Shown here: positions 5,449 through 14,496 of the stretch, one piece after another
Position numbering within the stretch: position 1 is the stretch's first letter
Layout: the number at the start of each line of letters is the position of its first letter
NCBI GenBank assembly: GCA_964614185.1
Contig: CAZTKJ010000044.1
Location: 1-24,223 of the forward strand
Source of the DNA: Suilimivivens sp964614185
GTDB lineage: Bacteria > Bacillota > Clostridia > Lachnospirales > Lachnospiraceae
Reading direction: 5' to 3'
Length of the DNA stretch: 24,223 bases
Notes under the pieces: generated by a model
Databases searched by the model: none
The model's input: the letters and a program-made list of their open reading frames with translations, nothing else
What the model was told of the DNA's origin: nothing
Program-made: the position numbers and the translations under genes

Positions 5449-8400
5449 TTATACAAGGTCAAACAAACTGATCTGGTTGGATTCCGGCAGTTTTCCAAGA
5501 AGATTCAGTTCTGCCATCAGGTCAATAATGGTCTTTGATACCTTAGTCCTTTGCCTGAAATCATCCTTTGACAAGAAGGGACCGTTTTTAGCTGCTTCTA
5601 CAATGGCATCTGCCGCATTTTCTCCCAGTCCGTCAATACTGCTTAAAGAGGGCATCAGTTTTCCATCCATAATCTGGAAGTTCCGGGAATGAGCCTTAAA
5701 AATATCAATAGGCATGAATTCAAATCCTCTGGCATACATTTCCTGCACGATCTTCATATCCCTATAAGATGCCTGTTCCTTTTGGGAAAGAGTATCTTCC
5801 CTTCTTTTGTAGTCTGCCATGACATTTTCCAAGTGCTGCTGCCCCTGACACATTAATTCATAGGAAAAGGCTTTGGCTCGTATAGAAAAGAAGGCCGCAT
5901 AATAAGCCAGGGGATAATTGATTTTGCAGTAAGCAATACGCCACGCCATCATAACGTAAGCTGCTGCGTGAGCTTTCGGGAACATATACTTGATTTTCTT
6001 ACATGACCAGATATACCAATCCGGCACATCCTTTTCCTTCATTGCCTCTTCCCACTCCGGCTTCAGTCCCTTTCCTTTACGGACGCTCTCCATAATGGTA
6101 AAAGACAATGCACTGTCTACACCTTTGTTGATCAAATAGATCATAATATCATCACGACAGCAGATACAGGAAGAAATATCAGCCGTTCCCTCTAAAATAA
6201 GGGTCTGGGCATTTCCCAGCCATACATCGGTTCCATGTCCCAAACCGGAAATTCTGATCAAATCCGATAAAGATTTAGGCTTCGTATCCAAAAGCATTTG
6301 GATGACGAAATCCGTACCAAATTCGGGAACACCCAGAGAACCTACGGGACAACCGTCTATCTGATCCGGTGTAATGCCAAGGGCAGAAGTATTCTGGAAC
6401 AGTGACATGACCTGTGGATCATCCAGAGGAATGGTTGTGGGGTCTATGCCTGTCAGATCCTGCAGCATACGGATCATGGTAGGATCATCATGTCCCAGTA
6501 TATCAAGCTTTAACAGATTGTGGTCAATGGAATGGTAATCAAAGTGTGTTGTTACAATATCTGTCGTCATATCATTGGCAGGATGCTGCACAGGTGTAAA
6601 AGAATTAATATCCTCTCCTACCGGCAGTACAATAATTCCGCCGGGGTGCTGCCCCGTACTTCTTCTGACGCCGGTGCATCCTAAGACAATTCGGTTGATC
6701 TCACAGTTTCTTTTTGTCTTTTCCCGTTCCTCATAGTAATTCTTTACATATCCAAAAGCCGTCTTATCCGCCAGGGTGCCGATGGTTCCTGCACGATAGG
6801 TCTGGCCTGCCCCAAAGATAACTTCTGTGTATTTATGCGCCTTACTCTGATATTCTCCGGAAAAATTCAGGTCAATATCCGGCTCCTTATCCCCTTTAAA
6901 TCCTAAGAATGTTTCAAAAGGAATATCAAATCCGTCTTTCGTAAGGGGTCTGCCGCATACCGGACAATCCTTATCCGGCATATCACAGCCTGCGTTTCCT
7001 GCAAATGCTTTTACTTCAGGTGAATCAAAGTCATAATAATGACAGTTGGGACACCTGTAATGAGCGCTTAAAGAATTAACTTCCGTAATTCCTGCCATAA
7101 AGGCTACCAGGGAAGAACCTACTGAACCACGGGAGCCTACCAGATATCCGTCTTCCACCGATTTCCATACCAGTTTCTGTGCGATGATATACATAACCGC
7201 AAACCCATTATTGATAATGGAGTTCAGTTCCTTTTCCAGCCTTGCTTCCACTATTTGGGGAAGCTCTTCTCCATACAGCTCATGAGCCTTACTATAGCAG
7301 ATTTCCTTTAGTGTTTTGTCACTGTCAGGAATGATCGGAGGACACTTGTCCGGCCTTACCGGTGATATTACATCAATACGGTCTGCAATCTTATTCGTAT
7401 TGGTGATCACCACCTCCTCTGCCTTATCACTGCCGAGATATTCAAACTCCTTTAGCATTTCCTCAGTGGTTCTAAGGTAAAGAGGCGCCTGTTTGTCAGC
7501 ATCTTCAAATCCTTTTCCCGCCATGATGATTCTTCTATATACCTCATCTTCCGGATCCAGAAAATGGACGTCACAAGTAGCAACTACAGGCTTTCCAAAT
7601 TCCTCTCCCAGTTCCACGATCCTGCGGTTGAGATTTTTCAGATCTTCCATATTATTTACCGTGGAGATTCTCTCAGATTCTATCATAAACTGATTATTGT
7701 CAAGAGGCTGGATTTCCAGATAGTCATAGAAGTTAACGATTCTGGCAATTTCTGAATCTGACTTTCCCTCCAAAAGGGCTTGATACAGCTCCCCTGCTTC
7801 ACAGGCGCTTCCTAAGATCAAACCTTCCCGATATTTCATCAAAAGGCTTTTAGGCACTCTGGGGCGCCTTGCAAAATAGTTTAAATGGGATTCCGACACC
7901 AGCCTGTAAAGATTTTCTCTTCCGATATTATTCTGGGCCAGCAAAATAGCATGATAGCTGGTCATTTTCTTGACAATATCCGGACTGGAAGCTCCAAGGT
8001 CATTTACTTTGGCAAGAGTATCAATCCCTGATTCCTTCAGCATTGAAAGAAATTTAATAAAGATTTCTGCTGTGCACTCTGCATCATCTACTGCTCTGTG
8101 ATGATTCTCCAGGGAAATCCCCAGTGTTTTTGCCACAGCATCCAATGTATACTTTGCCTGATTCGTTAGCAGGACTCTTGCCAGACCTAATGTATCTACA
8201 TAGGTAAACTCTCTTTTGATACCCTGTCTGCCCGCATTTTCTATAATAAAACTCATATCAAAATTAGCGTTATGAGCTACCAGTACGGCGTTCTTACAAA
8301 AGTCTAAAAATTCCGGCAGTACATCTTCAATGACAGGCGCATCCACCACCATGGTATCATTAATATCGGTAAGCTTCTGTATTCTAAAAGGTATCGGTAC

Positions 8401-9984
8401 CTGGGGATTCACAAAGGAAGAATATCTGTCCACAATAGTACCCCCTGAAATCTTTACCGCACCAATTTCAATAATCCTGTTATTGACAGGGGAAAAACCT
8501 GTTGTTTCAATATCAAATACTACAAAATCGGAAGTCAGATCTAATCCCGTATCTCCTGTTACGATTTCCTTCAAATCATCTACCAGATATGCCTCCATTC
8601 CATAGATAATCTTAAAGAAATCCTGCTTATCGGGATTTGATTCTCCTGCTTCCTTCCGTTTATTCTTTTCCGCTTTCCACAAATCCTCCCATACATGATT
8701 AGCATCCGGGAAAGACTGTACTACTCCATGGTCTGTAATGGCAATAGCCGGATGTCCCCACTTATAAGCACGTTTAACAATATCCTTGGCTTCGGAAACA
8801 CCGTCCATATCACTCATTTTGGTATGACAATGGAGTTCTACTCTCTTTCTAATGCTGTTATCACTTCTTGAAGTAGTAAAATCAGGAATTTTCTTTATTC
8901 CCATAAGGGAACCGATGGTAAGCTCTTTGTCAAATTTGTCCATCATAGTAATCCCTTTTAATTTGACAAAAGCCCCTTCTTTAATTCCTTCTTTGATTTC
9001 AGATACCTGATCATTTCTCACAAATATCTTAATGGTCATCGTATCAGTAAAATCCGTTACGTCAAACATCAATATGGTCTTTTCATTTTTAATTTCCCGT
9101 TGGTCAAAATGAATGATCTTACCCCGGATAACTACTTCACCTATCTCACCGATAATTTCTTCTATGGGCATTGCCTCATCTTCAAAATCCTTGCCATACA
9201 GAACATCCGGGTTCTCTGAATGCTTAACCGGACGTTTCCATTCACTCTTGGAAAACTCGCCCTTCCTTTTTAAGCCTTTCCTTATAACACCGTCTGATGC
9301 AGACACTCTTCCCGTACTGGCTGCTATACCTTCTTCTTTCTTTATCTCTACAGGATTTTGTTCTTTTGTCTCTTCTTCCTTATTTCCCACGCTTTCGGAA
9401 GAACCCTTTGCCTTGGAAGCAATTTCCGCCACCTGTCTGGCAACCTTAAAATCATCTTCCTCCTTATATCTCCCTGTTTTCTTTTCCTTATACTGAACAG
9501 AAATCCTTACGTTAAATCCGCATCTTTCATTCAAGATTTTTTCAAGGATCCTCACAAGCTCGTCTACTTTGCTTCTTGCAAGTACCGTATCCTCCACTGT
9601 CAGTTCTATTTCTTCTGCAGAAGGATAAAGAATATCAGCACTCTTAAAAATATTATATTCCACAGGACTGTAGTTCCGAAGTTCTAAAAGAATACTGTCC
9701 TTGTAAACATCCATCAGTTTTTCCGGTGTATACTGGCTGGAAAGATGAAACCTTTCATAAAGCTTTACCCTGACACTGTGGTTAGCAAAAAACTGGTTTT
9801 TGATCTGTTCCTCTACCTTGAGAACATTTTCCTTGTGGATCAGATGCTCACAAACAAAGGTAACACGAATCAGGTCTCTGCTTTTTGTTGCAGAAACCTT
9901 CTCCACTGTTACCTGTTCAAATAGCTCCTGATTTTTCTTATCCAGCTTTAAACTGGGAAATACGTCAAAAAACTGCTTTGCCAT
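5449..9984 (-). CDS. polC: DNA polymerase III alpha subunit, PolC type
   Basis: A 1511-aa replicative polymerase of the Gram-positive type, which has proofreading exonuclease and polymerase in one chain. Order: N-terminal domain (1-185); a low-complexity charged linker (190-255); OB fold (265-365); PHP domain starting at RVELHCHTKMSD (381-392) and split by the inserted exonuclease; DnaQ-like exonuclease with DIETTG (491-496), HNANFD (571-576) and HHRAVDDAE (628-636); polymerase core with zinc-binding Cys978, 981, 1007 and 1010, catalytic PDIDLNFSG (D1036, D1038) and D1161 (KLDILG). All catalytic residues are present. Length is slightly above the roughly 1440 aa of Bacillus PolC, mostly through the linker. 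It starts 3 bp after ispG with GAAGGG as ribosome site inside the ispG end, so it is translated from the ispG message. Confidence 0.98.
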   Translation of the reverse strand: MAKQFFDVFPSLKLDKKNQELFEQVTVEKVSATKSRDLIRVTFVCEHLIHKENVLKVEEQIKNQFFANHSVRVKLYERFHLSSQYTPEKLMDVYKDSILLELRNYSPVEYNIFKSADILYPSAEEIELTVEDTVLARSKVDELVRILEKILNERCGFNVRISVQYKEKKTGRYKEEDDFKVARQVAEIASKAKGSSESVGNKEEETKEQNPVEIKKEEGIAASTGRVSASDGVIRKGLKRKGEFSKSEWKRPVKHSENPDVLYGKDFEDEAMPIEEIIGEIGEVVIRGKIIHFDQREIKNEKTILMFDVTDFTDTMTIKIFVRNDQVSEIKEGIKEGAFVKLKGITMMDKFDKELTIGSLMGIKKIPDFTTSRSDNSIRKRVELHCHTKMSDMDGVSEAKDIVKRAYKWGHPAIAITDHGVVQSFPDANHVWEDLWKAEKNKRKEAGESNPDKQDFFKIIYGMEAYLVDDLKEIVTGDTGLDLTSDFVVFDIETTGFSPVNNRIIEIGAVKISGGTIVDRYSSFVNPQVPIPFRIQKLTDINDTMVVDAPVIEDVLPEFLDFCKNAVLVAHNANFDMSFIIENAGRQGIKREFTYVDTLGLARVLLTNQAKYTLDAVAKTLGISLENHHRAVDDAECTAEIFIKFLSMLKESGIDTLAKVNDLGASSPDIVKKMTSYHAILLAQNNIGRENLYRLVSESHLNYFARRPRVPKSLLMKYREGLILGSACEAGELYQALLEGKSDSEIARIVNFYDYLEIQPLDNNQFMIESERISTVNNMEDLKNLNRRIVELGEEFGKPVVATCDVHFLDPEDEVYRRIIMAGKGFEDADKQAPLYLRTTEEMLKEFEYLGSDKAEEVVITNTNKIADRIDVISPVRPDKCPPIIPDSDKTLKEICYSKAHELYGEELPQIVEARLEKELNSIINNGFAVMYIIAQKLVWKSVEDGYLVGSRGSVGSSLVAFMAGITEVNSLSAHYRCPNCHYYDFDSPEVKAFAGNAGCDMPDKDCPVCGRPLTKDGFDIPFETFLGFKGDKEPDIDLNFSGEYQSKAHKYTEVIFGAGQTYRAGTIGTLADKTAFGYVKNYYEEREKTKRNCEINRIVLGCTGVRRSTGQHPGGIIVLPVGEDINSFTPVQHPANDMTTDIVTTHFDYHSIDHNLLKLDILGHDDPTMIRMLQDLTGIDPTTIPLDDPQVMSLFQNTSALGITPDQIDGCPVGSLGVPEFGTDFVIQMLLDTKPKSLSDLIRISGLGHGTDVWLGNAQTLILEGTADISSCICCRDDIMIYLINKGVDSALSFTIMESVRKGKGLKPEWEEAMKEKDVPDWYIWSCKKIKYMFPKAHAAAYVMMAWRIAYCKINYPLAYYAAFFSIRAKAFSYELMCQGQQHLENVMADYKRREDTLSQKEQASYRDMKIVQEMYARGFEFMPIDIFKAHSRNFQIMDGKLMPSLSSIDGLGENAADAIVEAAKNGPFLSKDDFRQRTKVSKTIIDLMAELNLLGKLPESNQISLFDLV

Positions 9985-9987
9985 ATC

Positions 9988-11058
9988 TTATCCCTTCTCT
10001 TCCGCATCCGTCCAGTGATCCAATTCATATTTTAACACGGCAAGCAATTCTTCTTCCGGAACTTTCCTTACGATTTCGCCCTTTTTAATGAGAAGTCCTT
10101 CGCCAATACCTCCTGCAATTCCGATATCTGCTTCCTTGGCTTCTCCCGGACCGTTTACCGCACATCCCATAACAGCCACTTTAATGGACAGGGGATATCC
10201 TGCGACCAAAGTTTCTACCTGATTGGCAAGTCCTATTAAATCAATCTTTGTCCTGCCACAGGTAGGACATGACACCACTTCAATTCCTCCTTTTCTAAGA
10301 CCCAGAGTACGAAGAATCAGTTTGGCTGATTTAATCTCTTCTATGGGATCTCCTGTCAGGGAAACCCGAATGGTATCTCCGATTCCCTGGTTCAGGATCA
10401 ATGCAAGTCCAATGGAAGATTTAATATTGCCGCTGATCAAAGTTCCCGACTCTGTGATTCCTACGTGAAGAGGATAATCCGTCTTAGCTGCCAAAAGTTC
10501 ATGGGCTTTTACACACATCATAACATCAGAAGACTTGATGCTGATAACCATATTCTGATAGTCAAATTCCTCTATCATATGTACCTTATCAAGTGCGCTC
10601 TCCACAATTCCCTTTGCACACACCCCATGATATTTCTCTACCAGTTCCTTTTCAAGGGAACCGCTGTTCACACCTACACGGATAGGAATGTTTCTTTCCT
10701 TGGCCGCTTTAACAACTGCCTCTACTTTATCTCTTCCACCGATATTCCCGGGATTGATTCTTATTTTATCTGCACCGTTTTCTATAGCTGCAATTGCCAT
10801 TTTATAATCAAAATGTATATCCGCCACAAGAGGGATCGTAATCTGTTTTTTGATCTCCTTAACAGCCTCTGCTGCTTCTAATGTGGGAACTGTGCAACGA
10901 ATGATCTCACAGCCTGCTTCCGTAAGCTTTCTGATCTGTGCTACTGTTGCTTCCACATCCTCCGTTCTTGTATTTGTCATGGACTGTATCAGAATAGGAT
11001 TTCCCCCTCCGATTACCTTATCTCCGATTTTGATCTTTCTTGTTTTTTCTCTTATCAT
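9988..11058 (-). CDS. ispG: 4-hydroxy-3-methylbut-2-enyl diphosphate synthase (flavodoxin/ferredoxin type)
   Basis: A 356-aa enzyme of the MEP isoprenoid pathway that converts MEcPP to HMBPP using a [4Fe-4S] cluster. The N-terminal TIM barrel contains the typical stretches IQSMTNT (24-30), ADIHFDY (79-85), KIRINPGNIG (98-107) and RVGVNSGSLE; the C-terminal cluster domain has SCPTCGR (C264, C267) and MGCAVNGPGE (C299, E306), the expected three Cys and one Glu ligands. It lacks the extra central domain of plant-type enzymes. GGAGGG precedes the ATG. It lies 29 bp after the kinase gene and 3 bp before polC, as in many clostridia where ispG and polC are adjacent. Confidence 0.97.
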   Translation of the reverse strand: MIREKTRKIKIGDKVIGGGNPILIQSMTNTRTEDVEATVAQIRKLTEAGCEIIRCTVPTLEAAEAVKEIKKQITIPLVADIHFDYKMAIAAIENGADKIRINPGNIGGRDKVEAVVKAAKERNIPIRVGVNSGSLEKELVEKYHGVCAKGIVESALDKVHMIEEFDYQNMVISIKSSDVMMCVKAHELLAAKTDYPLHVGITESGTLISGNIKSSIGLALILNQGIGDTIRVSLTGDPIEEIKSAKLILRTLGLRKGGIEVVSCPTCGRTKIDLIGLANQVETLVAGYPLSIKVAVMGCAVNGPGEAKEADIGIAGGIGEGLLIKKGEIVRKVPEEELLAVLKYELDHWTDAEEKG

Positions 11059-11087
11059 AACCTGCCCTCCAATAGTTAAAGTATAGT

Positions 11088-12458
11088 CTATTCTCTAAAG
11101 AAAGGCAATTCCTGTTTCTCCTCTTTCATTCTTCTTTTCAGCAGGAAAATCCTGCTCTCATAAACTGATCCTCCTTCACCTGTGGCCACCAGCTGCAGCG
11201 CTACTCTTTCATCCGGCATCCTGTCTGCCGGAATTTCCAGTCTCACCCTGTCATCAGTATGATAGACAGCTCCTTCCTTTAGCAGAAGTTTACGGTTCTG
11301 CTCATCCCGCATTTCTACCCAAAGGCTGTTTTTTCCCGCCTGTGCCGCTGACGGAAAGCAGCACAGGCACTGTATCATAACGCCCGTTATGATAGCTGCC
11401 ACTATTCCCGATATATAGATTCCAGGAAATTTCTTTTCCGTAAGAAAAATACTCTTTTCCTGTTTCTTTAATATTCCGCCGGTTTTGACCTTTCTTAAAA
11501 ACAGATACTTGTATAAAAAAGCAATGACAAACAACAGTATGGGCCAATACAGATAAGGAAAAGGAAATTCCCATTCCTTTACTCCCCGTACAAGGGGTAA
11601 TAGTGTTTTTATGCCTGCTGCCAAAAACAGCGCTACGCCAACTCCCTTTTCTGCACGAAATATCCACTCCTTTACTTTTCCTCTTTTTCCATATTCACAC
11701 AGAGCTTTTTGCAGATCTTTCATAGACTGATACCGTTCTCCCGGTCTTCTTTTGGTACAGATGACAATAATCTTTTCCAGTTCCCTGGAAATACTTTTAT
11801 CATATTCTCTGACAGGACGCCTTTTCCCTGGAAAACGGGTGGGATTGATTCCTGTCAGCATTTCATGCAGCACTGCTCCTAATCCGTATATATCGCTTGC
11901 TTTTCCTGCACTTCCATTCTGCCATTGTTCCGGCGCACTATAACCCGGTGTTCCCATAACCAGCTCTTCCCTCTCCTGACCATAGGCACTGACAAAGGCG
12001 GCGCCGAAATCAATCAGCTTTAATCTCCCCTCCGGCTGTATCATAATATTGGAAGGTTTCAGATCTCTGTAAATAATCGATGGAGTACGTGTATGAAGAT
12101 ATTGAAGCACTTCTGTCAACTCTACTGCCCATTTGACTGCCAGATCAACTTCTACCCTGCCGAACCTGCGCAGGTACTGCTCCAGTGTAATGCCGTCCAC
12201 ATATTCCATCACAAGACAGATAGCATCTTCCTCTTCAAAAAAATCTGTAATTGCCGGCAGGGCCGGGTGAGACAGTTCCTTTAACATCTCCATTTCACTC
12301 ATGATCAACTCACGTTCTCTGCCATTTTCCGGATTCTTGCTGACCTTTACTGCTGCCAGCTTATTCAAATGCAAATCCTTTACCAGATAGACTACACCCA
12401 TGCCGCCTTCTGCTATTCGCTTCAGTATCTCATATTTATTACACAGTATTTGTTTCAT
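11088..12458 (-). CDS. Membrane-anchored Ser/Thr protein kinase, no PASTA repeats
   Basis: A 456-aa Hanks-type kinase. Kinase domain 9-255: Gly-rich loop AEGGMGVVY (16-24), ATP-anchoring K38 (AAVKVS), catalytic loop YRDLKPSN (130-137, Tyr replacing the usual His of HRD), DFG 150-152, APE 175-177, and a conserved late Arg in RRPGERY. Three hydrophobic segments follow (about 274-291, 303-320, 348-368), then about 90 residues likely outside the cell with an all-beta look and no PASTA repeats, unlike PrkC/Stk1. The preceding gene is a PP2C phosphatase whose stop lies 17 bp upstream, the usual kinase-phosphatase pairing. AAGGAGG lies about 12 bp before the ATG, a long spacing. The stimulus and substrates are unknown. 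Its position between rseP and ispG suggests a role in envelope or replication control, which is inference. Confidence 0.92.
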   Translation of the reverse strand: MKQILCNKYEILKRIAEGGMGVVYLVKDLHLNKLAAVKVSKNPENGRERELIMSEMEMLKELSHPALPAITDFFEEEDAICLVMEYVDGITLEQYLRRFGRVEVDLAVKWAVELTEVLQYLHTRTPSIIYRDLKPSNIMIQPEGRLKLIDFGAAFVSAYGQEREELVMGTPGYSAPEQWQNGSAGKASDIYGLGAVLHEMLTGINPTRFPGKRRPVREYDKSISRELEKIIVICTKRRPGERYQSMKDLQKALCEYGKRGKVKEWIFRAEKGVGVALFLAAGIKTLLPLVRGVKEWEFPFPYLYWPILLFVIAFLYKYLFLRKVKTGGILKKQEKSIFLTEKKFPGIYISGIVAAIITGVMIQCLCCFPSAAQAGKNSLWVEMRDEQNRKLLLKEGAVYHTDDRVRLEIPADRMPDERVALQLVATGEGGSVYESRIFLLKRRMKEEKQELPFFRE

Positions 12459-12475
12459 ACCACCTATATCCCTCC

Positions 12476-13192
12476 TTATGTTGTCAGCCGTATATAAAGG
12501 GCCGACCTGTTATCCTGTTCTCCCATTCTGGACCCATATCCTGCCAGTTCTCTTAAGCGTTTTTCAATCTGCTCCTGGGTAAAATCTTCCCGCAAATTTA
12601 AAAGTTCCATGATCATTTCTTTTTTTGCATAGTGATAAAATCCATCTGAACATAAAAGAAAACTCTCAGATTTTCCTATCCTGCCTTTAATGATATCAGG
12701 AGTCTGATAGGCAAAGCTGCCCATGCATTTTGTCAGTCCATTATTCCCTGCCGCATGGTCTTTTGTTATCTGTTCGATATTGTTTCTACCGTATATCCTG
12801 TAAATTCTGGTGTCTCCCAAATGCATCACCAAAAATTTTCTTCTGTAAATAAAAAGTACGGAAATAGTTGCACCCAAATTAATTCCCTTCCCCCTGGCAT
12901 ATCCCCTAAGCATCTGATTTGTTTCAAAAAAACAGCGCAGCAGGCTCCTTTCCAAAAAACGCCCGCCTCTTCCTTTTTCTATCAGCGGCAGCATTCGATG
13001 GTAAAAATTCTGAAACAACTTTTCCAAAATAAATCCGCTGGCTGTTTCTCCTTCAGGAAGTCCTCCGATTCCGTCACTTATGGCTGCCAAAAGCACTCTT
13101 CCCTTTTTGGTAAGGATCTGTTCTAAAATGAGCGAATCCTCATTTCTGATTCTTTGCCCTCTATCCCAGTAAACACCTGAAATAATCTTCAT
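12476..13192 (-). CDS. PP2C-family Ser/Thr protein phosphatase
   Basis: A 238-aa soluble phosphatase of the PrpC/Stp1 type that should remove phosphate from Ser/Thr, most likely opposing the neighbouring kinase. Motifs: RNEDS (16-20), SDGIGG (39-44), GDTR (126-129), SDGF (182-185) and QDN (226-228), which supply the acidic metal ligands for the two-metal centre. No signal peptide or membrane segment is visible. AAAGGAG precedes the ATG. It is the first gene of the phosphatase-kinase-ispG-polC run; a set of inverted repeats lies directly upstream (13210-13308) and a terminator ends the preceding rseP transcript, so a promoter of its own is likely, although no strong promoter was found. Confidence 0.93.
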   Translation of the reverse strand: MKIISGVYWDRGQRIRNEDSLILEQILTKKGRVLLAAISDGIGGLPEGETASGFILEKLFQNFYHRMLPLIEKGRGGRFLERSLLRCFFETNQMLRGYARGKGINLGATISVLFIYRRKFLVMHLGDTRIYRIYGRNNIEQITKDHAAGNNGLTKCMGSFAYQTPDIIKGRIGKSESFLLCSDGFYHYAKKEMIMELLNLREDFTQEQIEKRLRELAGYGSRMGEQDNRSALYIRLTT

Positions 13193-13209
13193 AATAAGTT
13201 TCTCCTTTG

Positions 13210-13276
13210 GTCAAATACCCCGCTCCTTGAGGTGTTTCAAATTTGATGTCCCGCTGCTCGGGGCGGGGTTTTTGAC
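13210..13276. repeat. 67-bp palindromic element before the phosphatase gene
   Basis: GTCAAATACCCCGC (13210-13223) pairs with GCGGGGTTTTTGAC (13263-13276), 13 of 14 bases. Inside lie the perfect palindrome TCAAATTTGA (13237-13246) and a small hairpin CCCG (13250-13253)/CGGG (13259-13262). It ends immediately before the AAAGGAG ribosome site of the phosphatase gene, so in RNA it would be a leader structure. It could be a dispersed repeat, an operator or an attenuator. Read on the plus strand, the right arm ends in a T-run like a terminator, but no plus-strand gene is present. Confidence 0.6.
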
Positions 13277-13293
13277 TTGTCATGTCTGGAAAA

Positions 13294-13308
13294 TTAGTGA
13301 ATCACTAA
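13294..13308. promoter_or_regulatory. 15-bp near-perfect palindrome, possible operator
   Basis: TTAGTGA-A-TCACTAA has two perfect 7-bp arms around one central base, about 100 bp upstream of the phosphatase start and between the rseP terminator and the 13210-13276 element. Size and symmetry fit a dimeric repressor site. A weak promoter (TTCAAT, 18 bp, TAATTT on the minus strand) would overlap it. Confidence 0.4.
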
Positions 13309-13360
13309 ATGAATATTGAAATAACACCATGAATGGATAAGATTCAGTATAGAATAAAAC

Positions 13361-13424
13361 AAAAAAAGAATCCATTATACAAAACTACCAAAAGTACACT
13401 TTTGGTAATTTTGTACAGGATTCT
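13361..13424 (-). terminator. Strong rho-independent terminator after rseP
   Basis: AGAATCC (13367-13373) pairs with GGATTCT (13418-13424), and the interior TACAAAA-TACCAAAAGT continues pairing with few mismatches to a tight loop near 13395. On the minus strand the hairpin is followed by TTTTTTTG. It should end the pyrH-to-rseP transcript and separate it from the phosphatase-kinase-ispG-polC run. Confidence 0.88.
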
Positions 13425-13445
13425 CTCTCTTGTTCATAATAAAGT

Positions 13446-14495
13446 TTAGAAAAATTTGGTTATATCGTTAAATAAAACTAATACCATCAGTACCATCAAA
13501 GCCATCATTCCGCCTAAATGCACCATTCCTTCTTTTTCCGGAGGGATGGGTTTGCCTCTCACTGCTTCTATCAGTATAAATACTAATCTTCCTCCATCAA
13601 GGGCCGGAAGAGGCAGGAGATTAATAATTCCCAGATTTACAGACAATAGCAGCGCAATGTTGATCATAGACAATATTACACTGGATACGCCATAATCTTT
13701 TGCTACATCATAAGTTTCATCCACTACTTTGACAATTCCTACCGGTCCTGACACATCATTCCGGGTCAATTGTCCTCTGACTAACATAGAGAGGCTTTTG
13801 AACGTAGACTGTACAGTATATTCCATGGTATAAAATGCATATTGAAAAGTCTGAGGCACACTGCACTCAAGGGATTCTCCACTGGTAATCCCCATATAAT
13901 ACCTGTTATCCTCCTGGCTGAAGATAGGCTGCAGCGTTACATTATGCTTCTCACCATCTCGAAGATAAACAATATCAAAAGGTTCTCCCTTATTGACCGC
14001 CGAAAAGAAATAGATCTGGTCCTGAAGATGAATTCGCTTACCATTCATTTCACAGATGATATCTCCTTCCTGTAATCCGGCAGCCTGTGCTGCTCCTCCA
14101 TCCGTTACAGTCTGGACTACAGGAAGCATGACGCCGCAGGCCCATACAAGAACAACTGCCATTAAAAAAGCGGTAAGGAAATTGAAAAGAGGTCCTGCAA
14201 AAACAGTGGCAAATCTCGACCATACAGGAGCATTGGGAAAGGCACCCTCCGACAGTTCTCCTTTCTCCGTTTCCAATCCGTCTTCGCCTTCAAATACACA
14301 AGCGCCCCCTATAGGAAGAAGCTTCAACGAATATTTGGTATCTCCCCTTACAAAAGAAAACAGCGTAGGTCCCATACCGATAAAGAATTCCACCACACGG
14401 ATCCCGTTTTTCTTTGCAATTAAAAAGTGCCCTAACTCATGGGAAACAACAATCACACAAAAAATAATGATAAACAGAATAATCGATACTACCAA
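13446..14495 (-). CDS. rseP: Site-2 intramembrane zinc metalloprotease RseP/RasP
   Basis: A 349-aa multi-pass membrane protease that cuts transmembrane segments of anti-sigma factors and signal-peptide remnants. The active site HELGH (residues 19-23) lies in the first membrane segment; a single PDZ domain (about 115-190, GGAAQAAGLQEGDIICEMNG) follows, and the second half of the active site is LPALDGGRL near residue 300. I place the start at a TTG (14495), because AGGAGG lies 7 bp upstream within the last codons of dxr; an in-frame ATG at 14528 would lie inside dxr without a ribosome site and would add an unusual soluble leader. The TTG is one base after the dxr stop, so translation is probably coupled. 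Confidence 0.95.
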   Translation of the reverse strand: MVVSIILFIIIFCVIVVSHELGHFLIAKKNGIRVVEFFIGMGPTLFSFVRGDTKYSLKLLPIGGACVFEGEDGLETEKGELSEGAFPNAPVWSRFATVFAGPLFNFLTAFLMAVVLVWACGVMLPVVQTVTDGGAAQAAGLQEGDIICEMNGKRIHLQDQIYFFSAVNKGEPFDIVYLRDGEKHNVTLQPIFSQEDNRYYMGITSGESLECSVPQTFQYAFYTMEYTVQSTFKSLSMLVRGQLTRNDVSGPVGIVKVVDETYDVAKDYGVSSVILSMINIALLLSVNLGIINLLPLPALDGGRLVFILIEAVRGKPIPPEKEGMVHLGGMMALMVLMVLVLFNDITKFF

Positions 14496-14496
14496 T

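Noticed and set aside
5173..5498. An upstream extension of the cupin frame to 5307 and a 79-codon minus frame at 5259-5498 overlapping the polC end.
   Set aside because: The extension has no ribosome site and covers a promoter candidate, while the internal ATG has GGAGGT; the 79-codon frame overlaps the polC 3' end and the inverted repeat.
9113..9687. Open plus-strand frames opposite the N-terminal part of polC.
   Set aside because: Ser/Phe/Ile-rich translations typical of antisense reading of an AT-rich, Lys/Glu-rich linker; polC is certain here.
13212..13276. A plus-strand terminator formed by the element before the phosphatase gene.
   Set aside because: No plus-strand gene lies upstream; the T-run is better explained as part of the repeat arm.
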